Shown here: positions 57,158-64,000 of the stretch, piece by piece
Numbering within the stretch: the first letter of the stretch is position 1
Layout: the number at the start of each line of letters is the position of its first letter
NCBI RefSeq assembly: GCF_024124765.2
Contig: NZ_JAMXSR020000002.1
Coordinates: 333,001-397,000, forward strand
Direction of reading: 5' to 3'
Source of the DNA: Sphingomonas sp. H160509
Lineage (GTDB): Bacteria > Pseudomonadota > Alphaproteobacteria > Sphingomonadales > Sphingomonadaceae
Length of the DNA stretch: 64,000 nucleotides
The notes under the pieces: model-generated
Told to the model about the DNA's origin: nothing
Database searches by the model: none
What the model saw: the letters and a program-made list of their open reading frames with translations, nothing else
Made by a program: the position numbers and the translations under genes

Positions 57158-59365
57158 TCTTCGACACACCCGCAGGCGCCAATCCGACCGACCGGATGAA
57201 GGTGCTCGGCAAGCCACTCGATCGCTACGAAGGGCATCTGAAGACCACCGGCACCGCCACCTATGCTTATGAATGGCAGGATGTCGCGCCCGGATTTGCG
57301 TACGGCTACATCCTGGGCGCTGCGATCGCGAAGGGGCGGATCACGAAGATCGACACGCGTGATGCCGAACGTGCGCCCGGCGTGGTCGGTGTCGTCACGT
57401 ACCTCAACGCCGGCAAGCCCGGGGTCGGCAAGTTCTACGTCCAGAAGATGCTCGCCGCGCCGGAGGTCGACCATTACCATCAGCCGGTCGCGGTCGTCGT
57501 TGCGGAGACCTTCGAACAGGCGCGTGCGGCAGCGGCGCTGGTGCGGGTCGACTATCAACGGACGGCAGGCCGGTTCGATCTGGCCGCGCAGAACGGCAGC
57601 GCCCCGGTTCCACCGGAAGGCGAGTTTGGCGGTCCCAACGAGAAGCAGGTCGGCGACTTCGCCAAGGCGTTCGCCGCGGCACCGGTCAAGGTCGACGAGA
57701 CCTACACCGTGCCCGACCAGGCCCATGCGATGATGGAGCCACACGCTTCGATCGCAAAGTGGGATGGCGACCGCGTGACGTGCTGGACGTCGATCCAGCA
57801 GATGAACTGGGGAACGCGCGACCTCGGGCTGATCCTCGGTATCCCCAAGCAGAACGTCCACCTGATCTCGCCCTATATCGGTGGCGGCTTTGGCGGTAAG
57901 GGGACCGTGCAGATCGATCTGGCGCTGGCGGCGATCGCGGCGCGCGTGGTCAAGCGTCCGGTGAAGATCGCGCTGCAACGTCCGATCATGTTCAACACCA
58001 CGATCCACCGGCCCAAGACGATCCAGCGTGTGCAGCTGGGGGGCGGGCCATGACGGGCGGCTGACCGCGATCGGTCATGACAGCCTGTCGGGCAACCTCG
58101 TCGGTGGGCGGACCGAGCCTACCGTCACCTCGACGCGGACGCTGTATGCGGGTGCGAACCGGCTGACCCGGATGCGGCTGGCCACGCTCGACCTCGCCGA
58201 GGGCAACGCGATGCGGGCGCCCGGCGAAGCACCTGGCCTGATGGCGCTGGAGGTCGCGATGGACGAGCTGGCGGAAAAGCTGAAGATGGATCCGATCGAG
58301 CTGCGGGTCGTGAACGATACGCAGGTCGATCCCGAAAATCCGAACAAGCCTTTCTCGACCCGAGCCTTTGTCCGTTGCCTGCGGGAGGGTGCCGAACGCT
58401 TCGGCTGGGACAAGAGGCAGAGCAAGCCCGGTGCGGTCCGCGACGGCCAGTGGCTGATCGGCATGGGGATGGCAGGAGCGATCCGAGGCGGCAAGATCGC
58501 CAAGGCTGGCGCGCGGGCCCGGCTCGATCGGCACGGCACGGTGACGATCGAGACCGACATGACGGATATCGGCACCGGCAGCTACACCGTCGTCCAGCAG
58601 ACTGCGGCCGAGATGATGGGCGTCACGCCCGACCGGATCGTGGTCAAGCTCGGCGACTCCACCTTCCCGGAAACGCCGGGATCGGGCGGGCAGCAGGGCG
58701 CGCCTTCCGTAACGGCGGGCGTCTACGCGGCGTGTATGAAGCTGCGCGAGACCGTCGCCCAGCGGCTCGGCTTCAACACCGCCGACGTCGACTTTGCCGA
58801 TGGCGAGGTGCGCAGCGGCAACCGTTCGGCGAAGCTTGCCGACGCGGCAAAAGACGGCGACCTCGTGGTCGAGGACCTGATGGAGTTCGCCAAGCTCGCG
58901 GATCAGTTCCAGCAGCAGACCTTCGGGGCGCATTTCGTCGAGGTTGCGGTCGACGCCTATACCGGCGAGGTCCGGGTGCGGCGTATGCTCGCGGTCTGCG
59001 CGGCCGGACGCATCCTCAACGCCAAGACCGCGCGCAGCCAGGTGATCGGCGGCATGGTGATGGGCGTCGGTGCGGCGCTGATGGAGGAGATGGCGATCGA
59101 CAAGCGCTTCGGGTTCTTCGTGAATCACGATCTCGCCGGCTACGAGGTGCCGGTGCACGCCGATATCCCGCATCTCGACGCCTTCTTCATCGACGAGGTC
59201 GATCCGACGATCTCGCCGGTAAAGGCCAAGGGCGTCGGCGAGCTGGGTCTGACCGGGGTCGCGCCAGCGGTCGCCAACGCGATCTATAACGCGACCGGCG
59301 TCCGCGTGCGCGAGTATCCGATCACGCTGGACAAGCATCTCGACGCGCTGCCGGCGCTGACGTGA
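57154..59365 (+). CDS. paoC: Periplasmic aldehyde oxidase, molybdenum-binding subunit (one apparent frameshift)
   Basis: 736 aa after removing one extra G near 58040 (G6 run). Motifs: [43 protein letters not shown] (molybdopterin loop), [23 protein letters not shown], and [21 protein letters not shown] with the catalytic Glu. Equivalent to PaoC (YagR). Oxidises aromatic or aliphatic aldehydes to acids. No maturation chaperone (PaoD) is seen after it; instead a secreted cupin and an SDR follow. Confidence 0.94.
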
Positions 59366-59883
59366 TCGCCCGACCAACGCTGACACGCGCAGCATTCCTG
59401 ATCCAGTTCGGCATCCTGCTCGCGCTGATGTTGCCCGTCAGCTCTGTTCAAGCACAAAGAGGAAGTTTCGACATGACCATCGCACGCAAACCAGAAATGA
59501 AGACCGTCGACGGACCGGAGGACTATTTCACCGGCAAAGTCACGATCACCGGCCAGTTCCAGCGCGACGAACCGTCCCGTGTTTCCGGCGCCATCGTCCA
59601 CTTCGAGCCTGGCGCCCGCACTGCCTGGCACACGCACCCCGCCGGCCAGACGTTGATCGTGACCGAGGGCGTCGGCTGGACGCAGATCGCGGATGGCCCG
59701 AAGCTGGAGTTCAATGCGGGCGACATCCTGTGGTGCCCCGCTGAGCACAAGCACTGGCACGGCGCAACACCGTACCAAGGCATGACTCATGTCGCCATCC
59801 AGGAGTCGGTCGACGGCTCGCCCGTGACCTGGATGGAGAAGGTGACGGACGACGAATATCTCGCGCCGCTTGGGTCTGAATGA
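59362..59883 (+). CDS. Secreted cupin protein
   Basis: 173 aa. GTG start overlapping the paoC stop (GTGA); signal peptide TRAAFLIQFGILLALMLPVSSVQAQ. The cupin metal site is HFEPGARTAWHTHPAGQTLIVTEGVG with two His and Glu, and a second motif WCPAEHKHWHGA. Related proteins are often called quercetinase-like or carboxymuconolactone-linked cupins. The periplasmic address matches the aldehyde oxidase. An internal ATG at 59473 would give a cytoplasmic form. Confidence 0.82.
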   Translation: MIARPTLTRAAFLIQFGILLALMLPVSSVQAQRGSFDMTIARKPEMKTVDGPEDYFTGKVTITGQFQRDEPSRVSGAIVHFEPGARTAWHTHPAGQTLIVTEGVGWTQIADGPKLEFNAGDILWCPAEHKHWHGATPYQGMTHVAIQESVDGSPVTWMEKVTDDEYLAPLGSE

Positions 59884-59923
59884 TCGACCGCCGTACGCAT
59901 AACCGAAACTAGGAAGTCACTTC

Positions 59924-60679
59924 ATGTCCACTACCCATCGCTTCTCCGACAAGGTCGCATTTGTCACCGGCGCGGCTAGCGGCATCGGCCGCGCTACGGC
60001 TGTTGCGTTCGCAACTGAGGGCGCCCGTGTCGCGATTCTCGATCTTACCGAAGATGCGCTTGCCGAAACCGCCGATGCCGTCAGGAATGCGGGCGCACAG
60101 GTGCTGGTCATCGCTTGCGACGTGTCGAAGCCGGAACAGGTCGAGGCGGGAATCCGTCAGGTCGTCGAGACCTTCGGTCGGCTCGACATCGCCTTCAACA
60201 ATGCCGGCGTCGAGAACAAGGCCGCACCCGTCGCCGAGATCGCGCTCGACGAGTGGGACCGCATCCTCGACATCAACCTTCGGGGCACGTTCGTGTGCAT
60301 GAAGCACGAACTGGCACAGATGGTCCGGCAAGGTAGCGGCGTGATCGTCAACACGTCGTCGGGCGCCGGCGTCCGGGGTGTGGCGGGCGGTGCATCCTAT
60401 GCGGCCTCCAAGCACGCCATCATCGGTCTGACGAAATCGGCAGCGCTCGACTATGCCAAGCAGAATATCCGCGTGAATGCGATCCTGCCGGGCAACATCG
60501 AGACGCCGATGATGGATCGCTTCACCAACGGTGACATCCAGAAAGCTATCGATCTCGAGCCGGTCGGTCGCCTGGGCAAGCCCGAGGAAATCGCCGACGC
60601 CGTGCTATGGATGAGCGCAGACCTGGGCGGATTCGTCACCGGCGCCGCCATCTCCGTGGACGGCGGCTGGTCGCTGTAA
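59924..60679 (+). CDS. Short-chain dehydrogenase/reductase
   Basis: 251 aa, classical SDR. Cofactor loop VTGAASGIGRATA, NNAGV, catalytic Ser in IVNTSSGAGVRG and YAASKHAI, C-terminal PVGRLGKPEEIADAVLWM and FVTGAAISVDGGWS. Asp after the second strand (ILDLTED) suggests NAD(H). Cytoplasmic; substrate unknown. Transcribed after the cupin, 40 bases on. Confidence 0.93.
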   Translation: MSTTHRFSDKVAFVTGAASGIGRATAVAFATEGARVAILDLTEDALAETADAVRNAGAQVLVIACDVSKPEQVEAGIRQVVETFGRLDIAFNNAGVENKAAPVAEIALDEWDRILDINLRGTFVCMKHELAQMVRQGSGVIVNTSSGAGVRGVAGGASYAASKHAIIGLTKSAALDYAKQNIRVNAILPGNIETPMMDRFTNGDIQKAIDLEPVGRLGKPEEIADAVLWMSADLGGFVTGAAISVDGGWSL

Positions 60680-60691
60680 CTACGCGAACAT

Positions 60692-60727
60692 CCATTCAGT
60701 CGCCGCCATGCATCGGTGACTGAATGG
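60692..60727 (+). terminator. Hairpin after the aldehyde oxidase/SDR operon
   Basis: CCATTCAGTC, 16-base loop, GACTGAATGG: a perfect 10-bp stem 12 bases after the SDR stop. No T-run follows, so it is a probable but not classical terminator. Confidence 0.55.
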
Positions 60728-61028
60728 AGCGGCGTCGCGAATGGAAATTGGACAGACGGCTGAAGGGAAAGGGCGCAGACAAAGCTCCGAGTATCCGTGT
60801 ATAGGTCGACTCGTCGTCGATTCCGGTCAGCGACACTCATCTCGTTGTGCCGGACCGAATGCTGCTGCAAGGCCGGCGGATCCGGGCAAAGTCGCCGACC
60901 GCCCCGTGCACCGACACGAGCGGCATCATACCCCCGCCGCACACGCTAACCGTATGTAAACGAACACGCGCTACAATCTCGCTGATCCTCAGGGACGAAT
61001 GTCCCTGGAAGAGAAAACGAGGGAGGCG
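60728..61028. other. Intergenic region upstream of the aspartyl protease gene
   Basis: About 300 bases without a gene. A TACAAT (60972 area) could be a -10 element. A small hairpin CAGGGAC-GAAT-GTCCCTG (60990-61007) sits just ahead of the start. Confidence 0.45.
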
Positions 61029-61810
61029 ATGGCCACCAGAGCAACTGTCCACGCCGCGGCAATCGCGCTCGCGCTCGCCGCGACACCCGCCGCCGCTCAG
61101 GTCCGCGTCGAGATCGGAGGACAGATCCAGGATGTCCCCGCAAACACCGTGCGCACCGTCACCACGGTCAACGGACGTACGCGCGTTGTCGATGCCGCAT
61201 GGCAGGGGGGCGTCGGAACGCCTGGCATGGCGACGATCACCACCACCGAGACCACGGACGAGGACGGCGACGGTCACGTGCTGTCGCGTACCGTCGTCAC
61301 CTGCATCGAGCCACAGCGCACGACGGTCGCCATCGTGGCGTACGCACCGCCACCCGTACCCCATATCGAGATCGATCCGGCCGACCTCGACGATCCGGTC
61401 GCCCTTGGGACGCCACGCGTCCTGCGGATCAATCGCGATTCCTGGGGGGGCATTTCGTCGCGTCTATGATCGTCAATGGCATACCCATCCGTGCGATCAT
61501 CGACACCGGCGCCGCATATAGCGTCCTCTCGGCCGAAGACGCGCGCGAGACCGGTGCCGACCGTGCAGTGCAGCGCGAGGAGGTGGCGGTCGGCATTGGC
61601 GGTTACACTCGGGTCGGCGTCGCACGCGTCGTGTCGGTCGAGATCGGCGGACAGAGCCTCGGCCGTATGACGATGCGTATCGGCCAGCCCGGCATCCCCT
61701 ATACGCTGCTCGGACAGCCCGAGATCGCTCGGTTAGGACGCGTCACGATCGAGGACGGCGTGATGACGATCACCCCGCGCGGGACGCCGACGCAAGTAGC
61801 CATGCGCTAG
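61029..61810 (+). CDS. Retropepsin-like aspartyl protease, secreted (one apparent frameshift)
   Basis: 260 aa after restoring one G near 61444 (G7 run). Signal peptide TVHAAAIALALAATPAAAQ; the N-terminal part (to ~135) is unknown; the C-terminal part GIPIRAIIDTGAAYSVLSAEDA carries the DTGA active-site motif of TIGR02281/retropepsin-like bacterial proteases, then GQPEIARLGRVTIEDG. These act as homodimers in the periplasm or outer membrane. Start at 61029 chosen for the signal peptide and GGAGG upstream. Confidence 0.8.
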
Positions 61811-61966
61811 TCCGGCCAGGAGAAGACAAGTTTGCAATGGACTAGTCCCCTATCGCCTGTTTCGAGGCGTGTCGGTCAAGACCGGGATGATAGATCAGGT
61901 CTCGCTGATCAGCGCGGTAGAGGCAATGGCGATAAAGTCGCCTGTTCAGCGCTCACCATTAGGGTG

Positions 61967-63224
61967 CTAAACCGGTAGCCGGCCGAGAGCTGCTGCCAGC
62001 GCGTCCATGTCTGCCATCGTGTTGAACAGGGCAGGTGTCACTCGCACGCAGGATCCTGCTGCAGGACCGTCACGGTGAACGGTGAAGATGCCGAACCGAT
62101 CTAGCAAGGTCTTCGCGATCGCCACGTTATCCACCGAACTCGTCTTTCCAACGACGCGGAAGGCGGTGATGCCGCCATGGAGCATGGGGTCTTCAGGGGT
62201 CAGTACCTCGATTCCAGGGATCGCGCGGGCCTGCGCGACCCATCGATCGCGGAGTGCGGCGAGACGGTTGGCGCGGCGCTTGCTGCCGATCTTCTCCTGA
62301 AACGCCAGCGCGGCGGGCACTGTTAGCGGCGCGGCGAAATCTACCGTGCCGGTATGGATGCGCGCGTTTATGGTGTCGCGGTCGGTCGCAGGATTGGCGG
62401 GATCCCGGTCGATCGCCGACAGCGCGGACCGTCGGATATGGATCGCGCCGACACCCAAGGGGCGCGCCCAGCCATTTGTGGCAATTGATCCCGACATAAT
62501 CGCAGTCGAGATCGGCCAGTGTCATGTCGAGCTGGCACCAGCTGTGGGCCGCGTCGACGATCGTGGCGATTCCCCGCGCGCGAGCCATCGCCGCGATCTC
62601 GCGCACCGGCAGGACTAGCCCGGTACGGTGGCTCAGATGGGTCAGCAGGATCAGCTTCAGCCGCGGATTGGCCTCCATCGCGGCGGCATAGGCGTCGATC
62701 AGCGACTGGCGCGTCGCCGGTTGGGGTAAAGTGATCTTCACGACCGACACGCCGCGTCGTGACTTCAGGCTGTCCATGCACGCCTGCATGCTGTCGTAAT
62801 CGAGATCCGCGTAGAGCACGGCGTCGCCAGGCGTCAGCGCATTGTATCCCAGGATCAGCGCCTTCAGCGCCTCGGTCGCGTTGCGCGTGAAAGCGACCTC
62901 GTCCGCCGCGACTCGTAGCGTGGCGGCCAGCGCATCGCGTGCCGCCATCCAGTCCTTCACCATGCCGCGCCGGGTGTAATAGCTCGTGTCGCGGTTGACC
63001 CGTTCGAGATTGCTTTCATAGGCTTGAAGGACGGGGCGCGCCATCATGCCCCAATTGCCGTTTTCGAGATGGATCACCGCGCGCGTCGGGTCGTATTGCG
63101 CCGCCACCTCTTTCCAGAACGCCGTGTCGTCGGTCGCCGACGGGGATAGAGTCGCCCCCGCCGGAGCCGCCGTCATGGCGGCGGCTCCGGTCAAGAACAG
63201 CCGGCGATCGATCGGCGTCGTCAT
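61967..63224 (-). CDS. Tat-exported PLP enzyme, class V aminotransferase/isopenicillin-N-epimerase-like (one apparent frameshift)
   Basis: 418 aa after removing one extra C near 62457. Twin-arginine signal DRRLFLTGAAAMTAAPAGA; fold motifs ENGNWGMMARPVLQAYES, NATEALKALILGYN, TIVDAAHSWCQL, and the PLP lysine in GINCHKWLGAP. Similar Tat-exported enzymes (PvdN type) modify peptide side chains in the periplasm. The start overlaps the TonB receptor stop (ATGA), so it may process the receptor's ligand; inference. Confidence 0.87.
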
Positions 63225-64000
63225 CAGAAGCTCATTCCCACCCGTACGTAATATTGGCCGCCATCGGTATCGTATGGCGCATTGCGCGAATAGATCAGGC
63301 CGCGGACAGCTTGGTTGGTGGCTTCGGCGGGATAAGTGTTGGCGACGTTCTCCGCACCGACCCGCAGCGTGAAATGATCGTCGAACTTGTAGGCGGCCGA
63401 TACGTCGAATAGCGCGATGGAACCGAAGCGCTGGAACAGTTCGCCCGTCGCGTTGCCGGTGACGTCGGTCCAGGCGCCGTAATACCTCGCCCGTGCGAGC
63501 AGCGCGACGGGGCCGATATCGTAGCCGAGCGTTGCGGTTCCATTATGCTTGGGCAGCCGCTCCTCGAAGATCCGTCGCTGGGTTTCGTTGGGAATTGCGG
63601 CGCTCGTGCCGCTTCGCACTTTCGTCTGGTTGTAGTTGTAAGCCAGGCTCAAATTTGCACGGCCTGGCCCGACGCGGTGGCCATAGCCGATCACCGCATC
63701 GATGCCGCGCGTGCGGGTATCGAAGTCGTTCGTGAAGTAGCTGACCGCAGTGAAACGCTGCGGATTGGCGAAGCTGGCTGGCACCGCGAAGGTGCGGGAC
63801 TGGCTGAACCGGTTGTCGACGTCGATCTGGTAGATATCGACGCTGGCGGTCAGGCCGAAGCGGCTCTGGAAGGTCAGCCCGGCGGTTGCGGTCTTCGATG
63901 TTTCCGGCGTCAGGGGGCCGCGCCCAATGCCACCGCAAGCGGATCACTTGGTGACAGTCGGCCTTGGTTGAACACTTGTAGCGTGGTGGTGTCGAGCCCC
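63224..64000 (-). CDS. TonB-dependent outer-membrane receptor, C-terminal part (5' end outside window; one apparent frameshift)
   Basis: Last ~259 residues of a receptor barrel. One C appears missing near 63917. GLDTTTLQVFNQGRLSP, PLTPETSKTATAGLTFQSRFGLTASVDIYQIDVDNR, then DFDTRTRGIDAVIGYG and a C-terminal TGGQYYVRVGMSF with the final Phe for barrel insertion. It takes up a substrate such as a siderophore, peptide or saccharide; identity unknown because the plug is outside the window. Confidence 0.9.

Noticed and set aside
1..64000. tRNA, rRNA, CRISPR arrays, prophage or toxin-antitoxin loci
   Set aside because: No cloverleaf, rRNA-like, regularly spaced repeat, phage or paired small toxin-antitoxin genes could be seen by reading both strands.

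Overview
The window looks like a chromosomal segment of a Sphingomonas-type alphaproteobacterium. The DNA is GC-rich, the genes are dense and often overlap at ATGA or GTGA junctions, and the content is typical of the group: FixLJ, an FnrL-like regulator, a TonB-dependent receptor, an HWE-kinase bacteriophytochrome and G/C-rich intergenic palindromes. No rRNA, tRNA or CRISPR array was seen. The taxonomic call is inference from gene content.

Layout. (1) 1-6051, minus strand: part of a Pel-type exopolysaccharide operon in the order pelG, a GH114 hydrolase equivalent to the N-terminal part of PelA, a TPR protein, an outer-membrane barrel (a split PelB) and pelD, which runs off the left edge. (2) 6.3-7.3 kb: a metallophosphoesterase-like remnant and an aldo/keto reductase. 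(3) 7.7-40.7 kb: a low-oxygen island. It carries a fermentative block (quinone reductase, alcohol dehydrogenase, phosphoketolase, acetate kinase), an MgtA operon, oleate hydratase, fixL-fixJ, stress genes (Usp, BON, VIT, L,D-transpeptidase, P-type ATPase, SulP, GNAT), an Fe-S FNR-type regulator, cytochrome bd oxidase (cydA-cydB-cydX) divergent from its assembly transporter cydDC, a fatty-acid hydroxylase, ompW and a truncated hemN. (4) 41.3-50.1 kb: a diguanylate cyclase, a LuxR-type protein and an archaic (Csu-like) chaperone-usher pilus operon whose neighbouring LuxR regulator is broken by an IS2-group element. (5) 50.4-64 kb: a bacteriophytochrome, a TetR remnant, a PrpF-family isomerase, a LysR regulator with a periplasmic aldehyde oxidase (paoABC-like) plus cupin and SDR, an aspartyl protease, and a Tat-type PLP enzyme coupled to a TonB receptor.

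How it fits together. Two recurring promoter designs tie region 3 into one regulon. The first is a (T/A)nCGTAGTTyCCGA motif with a TA-containing -10 at fixed distance, found at eight places; I infer it is a FixJ target. The second is a TTGAC/T-N4-GTCAA-type FNR box, found at four places, each placing an A at -11 when centred at -41.5. FixL keeps the heme-ligand His and the distal Arg, and the FNR protein keeps four Fe-S cysteines, so the cell probably senses oxygen twice. The outputs are a high-affinity oxidase, a fermentative bypass, ion and membrane-lipid homeostasis, and stress proteins. Pel, the diguanylate cyclase, the pilus and the phytochrome suggest a surface-attached lifestyle.

Caution. 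About 24 otherwise sound genes carry a one-base shift, nearly always at a G/C homopolymer, so most look like sequencing errors rather than real pseudogenes. Such genes are given here as single features with the shift noted.
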